Assembly (NCBI GenBank): GCA_034620365.1
Contig: JAQGEQ010000334.1
Span: 170,910-234,909 of the forward strand
Origin: Pegea sp. RAD2-039
Taxonomy: Eukaryota > Chordata > Thaliacea > Salpida > Salpidae
Length of the DNA: 64,000 nucleotides
Direction of reading: 5' to 3'
Of the stretch, positions 27,517 through 41,705 are shown piece after piece (the stretch's first letter is position 1; each line of letters begins with the position of its first letter). The translations under genes were made by a program, and so were the position numbers. The notes under the pieces are model-generated. The model did not search any database, was not told the DNA's origin, and saw only the letters and a list, made by a program, of their open reading frames with translations.

Positions 27517-28795
27517 AAAAAAAGTAAAGGCCATAAAAACCAAACAGAAAAATTTAATTTCTTAATTATTTGTCGTGTTTTTTTTAATTATAAGGTTTTA
27601 CCACTTAACACTACAAACAGTAGATTATACAAAGCTTTTATATAATTATATGCTGAGTACACAAGAATTAGAACAAAATTCACAGACGAATGTTGGCCTA
27701 TATCTCGGGTTAATTTGAAGTTGAATGAAATTCATACTCCTCTATAGATATTAACAAGCAGTGTATCAAGTACTACTTTTTATCTTGCACTCGGTTCCCT
27801 TATATAATGTTCAAACGCAAAAAATTTGAAATGTATTCAACCTTTATATTATTAGGTTTAAAGAAAGATATAGCTTAAACGACTTTTCAAAGCTTAGGTT
27901 AACTCTCATTAGGATTTTTGAAACAAAAAATCGATTTTGTAATAGTATATAGACATAAGAATTTATATACAAATTAACAACTTAATGTCTGTTTTGGATT
28001 AAGAGTAGCTTATTTAATTCTTGTGAATCACGAAATTCGATAATTTTTTTATTCTACTTTTAAAAACATTTATCAAAATAAATAGATTTATTATAAATAC
28101 ATAATCTTCCTCATTCTAAAGAAAAGGAATTCGACATCAATTTCATTTTAACAAATTTAGCTGCTGTAGAAATTGAAATATTAATAAATATATTATTAGA
28201 AAACATTTTAAATAAAAATTTTTGCTTCCATGTTCGGAATGACAAAACATTTAAGAAGTTTAGAAGTTTTCTTTGAACTCAAAATTTGTTTAAATATTTT
28301 TCTGATTTTTCAAAATTTATTTTATCCTTCTTGACTTAGGTAGAACTCCAAAATAAAGCTGGTAAAATTTAGTTAAAATCCAAGAAATTGGATCATCTTA
28401 TATTAGTCTTCTCCATGTATGCTTATTACTACCCAAAAGATTTTTTTAGTCTAATTTATTTATTTATTTAATTTAGTTAATTATTAGTCTAATGAAAAAC
28501 AAAACAATCAAAAATTGTTTGTCCAACGCGGTGTGTCAAAAGCATTTTCTTAAAATTCTTTTATAAGTTCAAGAACAGCGTTTTTTGACTAAATAGAAGC
28601 ATCACTTTAAAGCCACACAAATAATTTAATAATATTTAAACGTTGTGTCTGTATGTTTTATGTATGTTGAAAATATAAACGAAAACAAATACCAAAAAGA
28701 CAATTCTTGCATTTTAAGCAGAGGCTAAGTTCAATAGAAAACAGCTTTATTGATAACCAACAATAACAACAATCTGTAATTTTCTGTTTTAATTC

Positions 28796-28925
28796 AACTG
28801 AAAATACCAGTTTCCAAATTTTAGGAGAATTTAAATTAGTAGATTTTAGCTACAGCTTGAAAGAAAAAAAAAACCCAACCTTATAATTAATCCTGTTTTA
28901 GTCTCAAATTTGTGGGTTTAGACAG
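28796..28925 (+). repeat. Cassette 11 (core family V)
   Basis: Duplicate of cassette 4, nearly identical. Confidence 0.72.
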
Positions 28926-29584
28926 AGAAAAGTAAAGGTCATGAAAACAAAAAAAACGAAATTAACTTTTACATAATCCAAAACAATTCCTTATATTTAG
29001 CTATTTGTTTTGAAGTTGTTTTTGCTAAAAGTGCTTTGTATAGGTTTTGGTCTAAGATATTTTTAGTAAAGTTTTAACGATGTTTTTTCAATACTTTGAT
29101 TTCAAATCTCTACTGTTTTGAAAAAGCTCTAAATTAATTTTTCTCTAACTAAATTAATTTTTCTAAATTTCTCTTAAGAGACAATAGAAAATTTAATTTA
29201 ATTTTCTAAACATTTTAGAATAATGAAGTTCGTATAATTTATCCTTAACAGAACTCTTTTCATTTAGCTATCTATTTTGCTGCTTTCTGCGAACTGTAGA
29301 ATGATTAAACATTTAAACAAATCAATGATTACGTTGTAAAATCCATTCACATTGTTTACATTATAAAACTTTATTACGCAACAAGATTACTATAAAGACA
29401 TGATTATTCATTATTACCATCGATAAAATTTTACTACAGATAAAGTCAACTACAGATTCTTTCGATAAATCTAAAATGTCAAAGAGATTTTCTATAGTAA
29501 CTTCAAACTGGCTTTTCTCAGATGTGAATACGAAGTTATTTTTGAAAAAGTTTTATTTTGAAACTGACTACTTGTATAAATTCT

Positions 29585-30178
29585 ATGGTGTATAAATATG
29601 GTGATATCAGAAAAATCGAATCTGTTCATGCAAAATTTACGAGATTGGTTTGCAGGAAACTTAATATCAAATACGAGAGTTATAAGCATCGTCTCAGCTT
29701 CTTCAATCTAGATACTTTGGAAATCCGAAGAATTAAATACGACCTTATTCTGATTTTTAAAATTATTCACAACCTAATTGATCTTCAATTTGATGACTTT
29801 TTCTCCATTAGTCCCTCCTTCAAGTTAAATCAACTTAGAAGACATAAATTACATCTTAATAAGCCCACTCCACCAGCAACGTTAACCAGATTAAGTTTTT
29901 TTCTCATACCGCACAATCAGTACATGGAACAATCTGCCATCAGAAATTGTCATGTCAAAATCACTTATGCTGTTCAAGAAAAAGCTGAATTGTTATAATA
30001 TCGCCAACATTGCCATTTCTAAACTGTGAAATTTTCTCTTTTACAATACTATGATTCTGTGCAATTCTTCATTGTCATATACTTTTTCGTTTACACGTCA
30101 AATAAATCTAATTTGTGAGAATTAGGTGCTCTCTTTAGGCACCCTCCTTCACATTTATTGTAATAAATAAATAAATAA
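29585..30178 (+). mobile_element. 5'-truncated LINE 3' end, copy B
   Basis: Duplicate of the LINE at 10,506, carried along by the 9.8-kb duplication (same insertion point, same 3' hairpin near 30,125-30,143, same (AATA)n tail). Over the 146-codon frame the two copies differ by five amino acids (for example VQAKF/VHAKF, RRF/RRI, HKL/HNL), and both frames are still open. It therefore arose by duplication of the array segment, not by a second retrotransposition. Confidence 0.8.
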
Positions 30179-31326
30179 ATTTGGTATTTTGTTTAACAGT
30201 TCTGCTTGACTAACTTTATACAAAAGTATTTAAATTATAATTGAAAACTGTTCAGCTTCAGTAAGAATGTATAGAAAAGTAAAATAATAAGTACAAGATG
30301 CAACTAAGTTGCAGCACTTCAAAAAATCAACAGCAAATTATTTAAATAAGTGATAATCATTTAAACAGAGATAGAAATTTAATTTCAATAACAGACCTTT
30401 TATAATGCTTCACTAGCAAAAAGATTATTTACCATAAAATCACTCGTAACAATTAACGGGTTTAAAAAACTAATGTTTCTGACGTTGATAAGCAGGTTGC
30501 ATTAAATCTTAAATCTTATGTATGAAGTGGTTTCAATCCTAAGTTTGTGATGCTGAACAACAATAATTTTATATAAATTATAAGTTAAAACTTATTCAAC
30601 CTCAAAATAATAAAAAACAATTACATAAACAATAACACCCAAATATCAGGTAAAACTTCGTTATACTCAGGTTATCTATTATTGCATTTTAATCTAAGGT
30701 TTCTAAGTTAAAATTTTAAAATGTTTACTTTCTGCAAAATTTGGTAAATTTTTAAAATTATGCAATTTTTGCTTGATTTTATTATTAAAAAATTCCTTAT
30801 TTTCTTACTACAGTATTACTAATTTTATGTTTTAGTTGCAATGTGAAATTAAAAAATAAAATTTCTATAAATTTAACTTGTTATTTAAGCAACCAACTTT
30901 GTATATTTAAACTTATCATAGTTTAAAAAAACAAAATATCAAAAAAAAATGTTGACTAAGTAGAAATAACTCTTTTAAGCAATACAGAAATTACAATACA
31001 TGACAAAATTCTCCTTTTAAGTAGTGTGTATATTGAAAAAATAAATAAAAACAACCACCAAAAGAAGGACAACTCAAAAAGACCAGCACTAGACAACAAC
31101 AATGTTTATGTTTAAAAGTAATTTTACCCAAAATGTCATATACAATTGCATATAAGTTTAAATGAATTTGAATTTTAAAGAAAATAAAATGCATGATAAA
31201 CAATAAAATATAAAAATAAATACTATCTACAGTCTCAACTTCTTCACACAAATATTTTACGAAACAAATTATTGTCAACTTTATTTTTATTATTATTAGA
31301 CTTTGTATAAATTTATTATTCTTATA

Positions 31327-31448
31327 AACTGAATATATCAGTCTCAAAATTTTAAACGGAAGATGGGAAACTTAAATCGACCTGTCAACTGGTAGAGCTA
31401 ACCTTATAAATAAGGCTGTTTTAGTCTCAAATTTGTTGGTTGAAACAG
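31327..31448 (+). repeat. Cassette 12 (core family II)
   Basis: Duplicate of cassette 5. The loop reads TTGTTGG instead of TTTTTGG. A 115-bp block follows at 31,707. Confidence 0.75.
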
Positions 31449-31706
31449 AAAAAAGTAAAAGTCATGAAAATAAAGATTTAAAAATAATTCTCTTTATCTA
31501 TTTGTATTATTATTTAATATTGAATTAAAGTTTTTGATTTATATTTAAAAAATAAAAAAAAAACATCTTTAGTAAAGTTTGTATGTAAAAAGATATTTGT
31601 TTGTAAAACTAAAGTTAGAAAAGAATGTATTGGTTAAATAGAAGTAATGTAATGAAAAACTTCTTGTCTTATTAGAATGGAAACTAGATATTAAGTAGTA
31701 AATTAA

Positions 31707-31823
31707 CTTTTAACGAGTTAACTTATGGGGTGAGCTCATCCTACATCGCAAGGGATGCAGCCGGTAAAGCATTTCATTGTTTAAATAATTATATAATGAA
31801 ATTGCGCAAGAGTTTAAAGATTT
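31707..31823 (+). repeat. 115-bp conserved block, copy 6
   Basis: Duplicate of copy 4, 291 bp after the stem-loop start of cassette 12. The word TGGGGTGAGCTCATC is intact. Confidence 0.72.
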
Positions 31824-33684
31824 TTTTTGATTAAAATTAAATTGTTAAAATTATGTATTAAATACTCTTCATTAAAAATCTTATTTTTGCTTTACTAGGA
31901 TTAGCGATATTTATCATAAAGTCACCCTGAAAAGATGACAAATTTTAAAATGACATGAATATGAGCAACGAGAACGTACGTTGAATGCGTTGATGTTAAA
32001 AACTTTTAAGTCAAGTAGTCTCAATCTTTGTTTCATGTCTCAATAGATTGTGGTTCTCAACAAAAATAATTTTTAAATTTTATAAGCAATTTTTCTAAGA
32101 ACAATATATATAATATAATTTCAAAAATATACTTTCTAAAATCAAATTTAAAAAACTTTATAAATTTTCTGTTTTAAAACACAATACTTTTACGATTTTA
32201 GTTTGTCTCTAATATAACTAGAAAGTAAGTTACAAACTATATGAAGAAACTCACATTTACCGTTTTTTCAATAAATGAAAAAAATAAGGTGAATCTACTA
32301 AAGTTAAATTAACTTTAACAAAAAATAACAACATTAAAAACAACATAAAAATTTACAGCTATCCCATGTAATAGGAGTAAAAATTAGTTTTCTAAGTTTC
32401 ACTATTGTTTAAATAATGTTATTTGAAAGTATTATTATCTTTAACAAACAACAAACAGTAGATTAACATAACTGAAATTGCTCTGCTACAATTTCTTTTA
32501 AATGTTTATTTCGAAAATTTTCTAACAGAAGAATGAAGAATATGTTGCAGCACTTCAGAACAACAACAGCAAATAAATTTAAATTATTCATAATCATCTA
32601 AACTGAGATAGAAATTTCATTTCAATACAAAGTGTTTTATAATGCTTCACTTGCAATAATGTTATTAACCGAAAAATTACCCGTAAGAAGAAACGGGCTC
32701 CAATTACAAAAACTTTTTAGATGGTTGCATCTACGCAAATAGAGTTGAATCTTAAACATTTTATATAAAGTGGTCTCAATCTTATGTTTGTGGTGCTGAA
32801 AAAAAATAGCTTAAAAATTGTAATGACTAATTTTTAAATGAAAATAATAAAAAATTCTCAAAGCATTTTCAATAATGACACTGATAATAACATTTTTTAT
32901 ATATTTCTATGTATTGGATGTTTATATTGTTAAAATTGTATAATTTGTTAACTTTATTTAGTAAATTATTATTCTAATAAGTTTACACTTTCAGTAAATT
33001 ATGTTGAAAATATTTTCCATTTTTGCAGTTCAGAAAATATATTCAATAAAAAATTTAAGAATAAATAAAAATAATATAATATTTTAATAATATAGATCCT
33101 TAACAACCTCCAGTGTTTTTTAGCTTGATATTTTCGCTTATGTTTCTACTTTCATTAGAAAAACTATTTATATAATTTATAAGTTGAAACTTGTTCAACC
33201 TCAAAATAATAATTAATGATAACGTTAATAATAACACCCGAATATCAGGTAAAATTTTGTTATACTCATCTTATATATTATTGCATTTCAATCTAATGTT
33301 TGTGAGTTAAAGTTTTAAAATGTTTACTTACTGCAAATTTAGGTAAATCTTTTAATTTTGAAATTATGCAATTTTTGCAAGATATTATTATTCAGAAATT
33401 CCTTATCTCTCTTACTACAGTCCTACTATTTTATGTTTTAGTTGTGAAATTTTAGAAAACTTTTCTATAAACTAAACTTGTTATTAAAGCAACTAATTTT
33501 GGAAAACTGTCTCGTTTGTTTTCTAATGCAATTTTTTTATTGAATTTAAAGTGACTTTTATGTAAAATGCTGAAATTAGTATTCCAAATATAAAAAAGCT
33601 CTAAATAAAAAAATCTAGCTAATCTCAGTAGAAAGCGAATTTATTGATATTTGGTAATCAACAATAAGAAGCTAACTTTAATTC

Positions 33685-33803
33685 AACTGAAGTTATCAGT
33701 TTCCAAATTCCATTTTCAAGAATTGAGTGATAGAAAATGTCGGTTGAAAAATCCATCCTTATAAGTAAAGCTGTTTCAGTCTTATGTTTGTGGGTTAAAA
33801 CAA
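33685..33803 (+). repeat. Cassette 13 (core family III)
   Basis: Duplicate of cassette 6 with more substitutions. Stem-loop at 33,771-33,803. Confidence 0.7.
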
Positions 33804-35463
33804 ATAGAAGTAAACTTCATGAAAGAAAAACAAAATATTAAAAATAAATTAATAATAGTATTAGCAATAACATAAATAACATAAATAATAATAATAATGA
33901 TAATTATGTATTAATATGCATCCATATTATTTTTTAGATTTTGAATTGTAGTTTTCGATTTATACTTAAAAATAAATGAAAATTAAATTTTTAGTAAACT
34001 ATAAAAGTGAAAATTGGTATCTGTTTGCAATATTAATAGTTGAAAAGAATGTATGTGTTAAAGAGAAACTAATGTAATCAAATACTGCTTGTCTGAATAG
34101 AGTTAAAATTAGATACAGAAAAGCATAGAACAAAAAATAATGAAATTAATTTTTTTAACACTTTTCCAATTAAAGTTGTTATCAAGTTATAAATTATATT
34201 TTTACTAGATAAAATCAAATAAGTATGCAACAACTAGCGTATTTGCTAATTTATCAACAAAAGTAAACTTTGAAGGTAAATTATAAAGATTCTAAAACTT
34301 TTGGTTGAATTTCTTAAACAAAAGATTTTTTCTAACAGAAGAAAAAAACATAGTTGAAAACTAAAAGCTATAACTGTTGTTTGTTTTGACTTTTATAGCT
34401 TTTTAAATACGAAAATGATTTGTTCATCATGGAAAGTAATCTAAAAATTAAACTATTGCTTCGTATTTATTTCTTATGTTTATAATTAAAAACAATCTTA
34501 AAGCAGACTAATCATTAATAAAAGAAGATGTCGATGACAATTGTAATAGTATTATTAACTTGTTTTAGAAATTTTATTAAATTTGTTCAAGTATATCTTT
34601 GACATGTAATTCATTAATAAGATTTAATTTATTTGTCAATAATACGATTGAGTACAAAAGTAAGCAGTTAAACAGTCTAAAATTATTTCTAAAAGAGCTA
34701 AGTGCCACAGTTTAATATCGAATCGTACTAAAGAAAAAAATTCTGGTCTTAATGTAGTTTGTCAGAAAGAGAAATCGAATAAAAAAAAATATATAATTTA
34801 TTAACAGCGACAGCGACAGCTAGCGGATGTTGTGATTTACAATTAACTTGTTTGATTTTTAAGAAACAAAAAAAGATTAAAGTAAACGAAAAACAAATAT
34901 CTCGCTTTGTTTTGCTATTACCGAACGTTTGTATAGAAAATCAAATCAGTTTTAAATTATTTGCTGATATTTTATGTTAAATTAATGCGATTAAAATAAT
35001 TTTCCACACGTAGTAGATGTAACCTTTTGCCAATTTCTTCAATAGTTCCTTTTTAATTTAAAATACACACTTATTCAGCAAGATTTATATTTTAGAAAAG
35101 TTAGTGAGTAAACAAAAGTTAAAACTAGCCAAGGGCTTTGAGCTCTGAAAAATTAATTTATATCGATTTCAAGGTTTTACCAGTTTACACCACAAACAGT
35201 AAATTTAAGAAGCTTATATATAGGTATTGACTGAGTGAGGGAGATAAGGTACAACGGTCCGATTCAGTTGAAGGCTTAAACATTACATTAATTTGAAGTT
35301 GAATTAAGTTCAACAAATTATAATCAATATTACCAAGCGGTGTATCAACTGCTACCTTTTAACTTGCATATGGTTTCCTGGTACAATTTTCAAACGCAAA
35401 AAATAGGTTGTTATCGTTTATAAAAGAAACTACACCATACTTGTATATAAAGTGGTCTCAATC

Positions 35464-35870
35464 TTATGTCTCAATCTCAGCAAAACATTGCAGACAAACA
35501 GTACACTCGAATGGTTTTTCAACAGAGTGAATTATTTCATGAGACTTCAGATTTGATTTAAGGTTAAAGGTTTTCTCACATACAAGACATTCAAACTTTC
35601 CCTCTGTGCTACCATAAGATATTAATTTTTTCTCATTAGTTTGTTTTTCTTCGCAATTAATTTGAAAATTAGATTTGTGAGTATTTTTTTGTGATACCAC
35701 ATCAATCTCTGTTTAAGATATCCAAAATTTAAGTTTGATGATTTTCTTTTCTGGTTAATTGCATTGTTTCGTCTCTCATCCATATTAACGAAAAAGTAAA
35801 TGTTAAATGGTAATAAACTAAAAACACAAAACACAAATTTTAAAACGCTAACAAAGTGAAACAAAAACTA
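35464..35870 (-). pseudogene. Captured C2H2 zinc-finger gene fragment, frameshifted and truncated
   Basis: On the minus strand a start codon in MDERRNNAINQ (near 35,781) leads into a frame that must shift once, near 35,710, to enter the frame encoding one complete C2H2 finger: FECLVCEKTF then HEIIH (C-x2-C-x12-H-x3-H), a linker SVEKPFEC, and the first Cys pair of a second finger (CTVC). The second finger is cut off where array sequence resumes (about 35,474). A possible splice acceptor (TTAAACAG) near the shift means an intron remnant is an alternative to a frameshift. C2H2 proteins of this form are usually DNA-binding factors; this piece cannot be functional as it stands. It sits in a unique insert of about 700 bp within the array. 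Confidence 0.7.
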
Positions 35871-36180
35871 AAAATCTATAAAATATACTTTACATTTTGT
35901 TATCAAAAGAAAATAGATTCTTTTGAAATTTAGAGAAAGGTTTTATGAGCATTTTAAATTAAAAAAATCTTTTGAACACGTTTACAGATTTACTTTCTTG
36001 AAATTAAATTTTGGTTTGATTTGTAATATAACACAAAGCTTATTTTGATTAATCTATGTAAGACATTTATCTAAATTCCTTTTCAATGAAATGGATATAA
36101 ATTTCTCTGAAAGATATTTGATTAGTAACTTGTTGTATTTGATTGTACCATCAAGTAACATCAAGTAATCTTGTTGTAAC
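35870..36180. other. Unique flank of the captured zinc-finger fragment
   Basis: AT-rich sequence not matched elsewhere in the window, between the fragment's upstream end and the point where array sequence (TTGTTGAATTTTTTACAAAA) resumes. It contains a small local repeat, ACATCAAGTA, three times near 36,150-36,190. No coding potential seen. Confidence 0.5.
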
Positions 36181-39100
36181 ATCAAGTACAATTGTTGAAT
36201 TTTTTACAAAAGGTAGACTTTAAAAATCAAAAAACAGTTCTTTTTCGATTTCCAACCAAAAATTGCTTTTAGAAACAAAATTAATTAATAAAAAATTGAC
36301 ATTTATAGCTGTTATCTATTTTGACTTATCTAGCTTCTTGAATGAGAAATGATTCGCATAATTCATAGAAAGTGATCTAAAAAGTAACAGTTTTCTTGTA
36401 AGTTTTTTCTTATGTTAAAATAAAAAAATTGACGCACAAAAATCACAAATAACAGAAGTTGCTCATGACAAACAAAATAATATTATTATTTTGATATAAA
36501 TACTATGATAACATTGTGGAAATAAATTTATAAATTATAATGCATTAATTAGATTTAATTTATTTGTTAGTAATACGATTGTCAGTAGAAAAAGTAGTCA
36601 GTAAAATAGTTAAAAATCAATTCTTTAAAATTTAGGTGTCACAGTTTAATATCGAATTATATTAAAGAAAGATTTACATGCGTTAAAGTAATTTCTCAGT
36701 AAAAACAGTCAAATTAAGGTTATCAAATTTGACATAAATTCAACAGCGACAGCTAGCGGCTGTTTATTAAAATTTGTTCAAATTTATTAAACTGAAATGA
36801 CAACCAACAACTCCTTTTGCTTTGTTAGTAACATACATTTGTATAGAAACTGGTGTTAAATTTGTATAATATACTATTATTATTACTATTTGTTAAAAGG
36901 AAGCACTTTTATAGAAACTGCAATCTAATTTTGTTGTAGAAAATATAATCTTCTGATAATTCCTGACCGTTAACGTCAATTTCTTCTCTTAAAAAAGTAA
37001 AGTCTCACAGAGATGTTCTTTATAATCTCAAGCTAGTTTTTCGAAGTAAAAAATAATAATTTTGAAATTGATTACCTGTGTAAATTCTGTAAAATAATTT
37101 TTGTTTAATTATTTCTGCTTGACTAATTTTTTACAGTAGTTTTGATTATACAACTTTAAACTATTAAGTTCAGTAAACAAGCATAGAAAAGCAAAATAAT
37201 AAGTAAATGTTTTCGCACTTCAGAACCATAACAGCAATTTATCTAATTTAGTTATAATAATCTAAACTGAGATAGAAATTTCATTTCAATAAAAATTCCT
37301 TTAAAATGCTTTATTAACATTATTAATGTTATCATTTACCATAAAATAACCCGTATGAATAAACAGGTTCCAAAAATATGTTATGAATAGATGTTGAAAC
37401 TTTGATTGCGTCAGATTTCAAATCTTGTATATAAAGTGGTTTCAATCTTAAGTTTGTGGTGCTGATCAACAATAATCTTAAAATTTTATTAAGTAAATTT
37501 TAAAGGACAATTCGTGTATTTCAATGTTAGAATCATATATTCTAGGAAGTACTCATAATATCTCTATAGTTTTTTTACTCAAAACTACATAAACCCTTAT
37601 AAATGTATTTTATGCGTAATAATACTAAGATGCAAACTGCAAATTCTATGTTGAAACTCATATTATTACATTTATTCAATTAAGTAAAAAAAGAAAGAAT
37701 TTTTTAGAATTATGTTTTGGTGATAAGATATAATTGCATTAAAGCTTTAAAAAGATTAATGAAACCCCACTTTTATGAGTAAAAAGTATTTTAAGTATTT
37801 ATAAAAGTTACGTTTTCTTAAAAATTTTAATTAAAGTGTTTATTATTTTTATCAAAAAAATAATTAATAGTTGAGCAAAACTATCTGCTGATGAAAAAAA
37901 TTATCTTCAAAAAAAGTTTTTAAGATTTTAGAATTACTAAAATTTATATAATTTTTCTATAATAAAACTCTGTAATTTTATAAAAGATAAAGTTTCTTAT
38001 CACTGTTTTAAGAGGTTTTTAATCGAGATTAGGATGTTTTTGTTTTTATTTTTGTTATAATTAACTATATTGATGATTTAATAAAACTACTTTTGTTCAA
38101 AGAAATGCACATATTAATTAATAACCAAACTTTATGAAAACTTTTTAATTGAACAGTTTAATACAACAGCACTCTAATAAAATATTTTTTAACTTTTAAT
38201 TGTTTTTTTTTAATACTAAACTTTAAATAATATCTGATTTATGCTTAGCTACTTTTTAAATAAAACTTATTGGTTATTTTTTAGCACAAAAAAGCAGAGA
38301 CCAAAAAAAAATGAAATTAATCCTTTTAACAATTTTCCAATTCAAGTTGTTACAAATTTGTAGATTATATTTTTACTAGCTAAAATCCAATAAGTTTGCA
38401 ACAACTAGCGCATTTGCTAAATTATCAATAAGTATCAACAAAAGTAAACTTTGAAAGTTATTTAAAAAATCAAATCAGCCCTTAAAATATATGCTTATAC
38501 TTAATGTCAAATTAAAGCAATTAAAATAATTTTCCCCACGTACTAGATGTAAACTTTTGCTTATTTCTTTATTAGTTTTTTTTTAATTTAAAATACACAT
38601 TTAGTCAGCAAAACATATATTTTAAAAAAGTTAGTAAGTAAAAAAAAGTTGAATATAGTCAAGGGCATTGACCTCTGAAAAATTAATTTATAACGATTGC
38701 ACGGCTTTACCATTTTACACCACAAACAGTAGATTTTAATAAGCTTGTATATAGCTATTGACTGAGTGAAAGAGATAAGGTACAATTGTCCTAATTAATT
38801 GAAGTTTTAAACATCACAATAATTTGAAGTTGAATGAATTTCAACAAACTTTAATCAATGTTACCAAGCAGTGTATCAACTACTACCTTTTAATTTGCAT
38901 ATGGTTTCTTCGTATAATTTTTAAATATAAAAAATAGGTTACTTTCATTCATATAAGAAATTAGACCATACTTGACGTTTTAAAGCTTAGATTAACTCTC
39001 TAAACGATTTTTTTTAGGATTTTTTAGGATTTCTTTAAACAGAAAGTCGATTTTGTAATAGTAAATAGAGATTAAGATCTATAAAAATAATTAACTTATT

Positions 39101-40054
39101 AGCGTTTGTTTTGATTATAAGTAGCTTGCTCAGCTGTTTTGAAATTTGAATTATTAGTATATATATTATTAGATGATATTTTAGATTAAATTACTTGTTT
39201 CTAAGTTTAAAATGATTATTATTTAGGTTTAATTTTCCATGACTTTATTTACTTTTTTCAGAATTTACTTAGACTTAGTGTTATCTATAACCATTTGTAT
39301 GACAATTAATTTTTTTATTATTAGAAATCTATTTTTTTCATAAAAATCCTTCAAAATTACTATTTGTTATTTAATTGTCTAAAAAGTATTCATAAAATAA
39401 TCAAAACTTTCTCATTTTTTCATACAAATGAGCTTAATTGTTAATTTATAAACATTTTTTTATAATTATGTTTGTTGTGATCAACATTACTTAGACGTAG
39501 TAGTTAATCAAAATGTAAATCTTATTTAAATAGAAACATCAACTTAGTATTTATAAAATTTCTATATATTCTGTATTAATTAAATTTATTTAGCATAAAC
39601 TAGAGAGGAATTTATTTATGATTCAAAATTCATTTCTGGAAAAGAACTTTCAAACTTTTGTTTTTAGAAAAAATTAGATTGTGTATAAATATACATAAAA
39701 TAAATAAATTTGATTAAAAAATCAGTTACAGCGTTTTTCGACTAAATAAAAATTATTCTGTAAGAATCACAAAGAATCTAATAATATCATAAAATCTCAT
39801 CTCTTGCTACATGTATGTTAAAAAGATGAACAAATACAACCACCGGAAAATAAAATATTCAGACATTTTTACACTCACAGTATTTGTGAATCTAATTAAA
39901 AACCGGCTTTAATAATAATTGATAATCAACAAAATCAACAATGTTTAGAATGTCTGTGTTTTTAAATTCAACTGAATATATCATTTTCAAAATGTTAGTA
40001 TTAGGATAAGAGCTTTATAAAACTGGTTTACATGGAAAGTAAAATTCTTAAAAC

Positions 40055-41705
40055 AAATTTTGACGAAATAAAGAAATGCTGCAACGAATTTTAACACTTA
40101 AAGAAAGTTGTTCATAATATACAAAAGTAAATTTAAGTTATAATAAATAGTTAAACGTTGTAGAACAAATATTACAAAAGTTTCTGTAATTTCCTTACAA
40201 CCATTTAGTTATCTAGGTTGCGTTTTTTTGCACAAAGTACTTTTATGTCAAACAATTTTAAGATGTTTTAAACAAAACAATTTGCATGTCGAAAACTTCT
40301 TTCTTATTTTTCAATGTACAAGACTTTATTCCTTAACAGAAATTAAACAAAGACGCCAGTATTTATTTTTTATATGATTTAAGGATTTTATTAAAGATTT
40401 TATCATAGTTCTTAGAGGTTTTAAATCGAAATTAGTATTTTTATTTGAAGTGTAATTAACTTAGTTTGATAATATAAAAATTCTACTTTTGTTCGAAAAT
40501 TTTAACTTATATTAATCAATAAAAAACATTTATATATACTTTTAAATGTAATAATTTAAAACAACAGCCGTCTTCAAACAAAATGTCCCTATTTTGCGTT
40601 TATTCGCCATTAAAATATAAATTATATCTGATTGAGCTTAGCAACTTTCTAGAACAAAATTTGGTGGTTAATTTTCTAGGCAGATAATCATAGCACAAAG
40701 AATATTTATTGAATATAATTTTGTCAACAGTTTTCCAATCTAACTTGTTTTTAAAATCTAAATTATGTTTCTTAACATTGAAAATCAATTGAGTTTTTAA
40801 CATGTAGCAGATTTATTTGCGTTTTTTTTTTGCAAACAGTACTTTTATTTCAAACAATTTTAAGATATTAAAAAAAAAACAATAAGCATGTCAAAAACTT
40901 CTTTTTTATTTCTTACTGTTCAAAACTTTATTCCTTTTCAAAATTACTACAAAGACGCCATTATTTATTTTTTACAGGATTTAAGGATTTTATTAAAGAT
41001 AAAGTCTTTTATCATAGTTCTTAGAGGTTTTAAATCGAGATTGGCATTTTTTAGTTTTCTTTGCAATGAAATTAACTTAGATTGATAATTTAAAAATCTA
41101 CTTTTGTTCAAAAAAGTTGACATCTATTAATCAATAACAAACATTTATAAAGACTTTTTAACGTAAAAGTTTAAAACAGCATCCGACTTATAACGCAATA
41201 TCAATATCTTTATTTTGCTTTTATTGACCGTTAAAATATAAATTATATCTGATTGAGTTTAGCAACTTCTTAGAATAAAATTTCATTGTTAATTTTCTAC
41301 ACAGATAATCATAGCACAAAAAGTATTAAATGAATATAATTTTGTCCGGAAATTTCCAATTTAAATTGTTTTCAGCTTCTAGATTAAGTGTCTTACTAGC
41401 GAAAATCAAATAAGTTTTTACATATAGCGGATTTGTTAAATTATCAACAAAAGTCATTTTTAAATGTAAAGTATAAAGTTTCTAAAAATTTCTTTTCGGG
41501 TTTCATAAACAAAAATTTTCCTAACGGAAGAAAAATATTTAGTCGAAAATCGACAGATAAAACTGTTGTCTGTTTTGGCTTATACAACTTCTTGAATGAG
41601 AAAATGATTGGTGTCTATCTTAGAAACTGATCTAAACTTTAAAACGTTTGCTTCTTATTCATTGCTTGATTATGGTTAGGTTCAGTTTTTATAACAAATG
41701 TTATT
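40055..41705 (+). repeat. 1.1-1.6-kb repeat family, copy 3 of 3
   Basis: Counterpart of 4,440 and 19,200. The internal TTTTGCAAACAGTACTTTTA segment occurs twice (about 40,225 and 40,830), showing a local tandem duplication within this copy. Downstream, 41,705-42,085 is repeated at 53,335-53,715. Confidence 0.7.

Larger units (their letters stand above)
25679..35443 (+). repeat. 9.8-kb segmental duplication, copy B
   Basis: Direct repeat of 6,601-16,460. The left junction joins a 25.6-kb linker to ACCAGACAAC. At the right junction the shared sequence stops after the word CACCATACTTG; about 26 bp of right-arm sequence (TATATAAAGTGG and following) comes next and then a captured zinc-finger fragment. 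Copy B therefore ends at a rearrangement point rather than by gradual decay. Confidence 0.88.
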
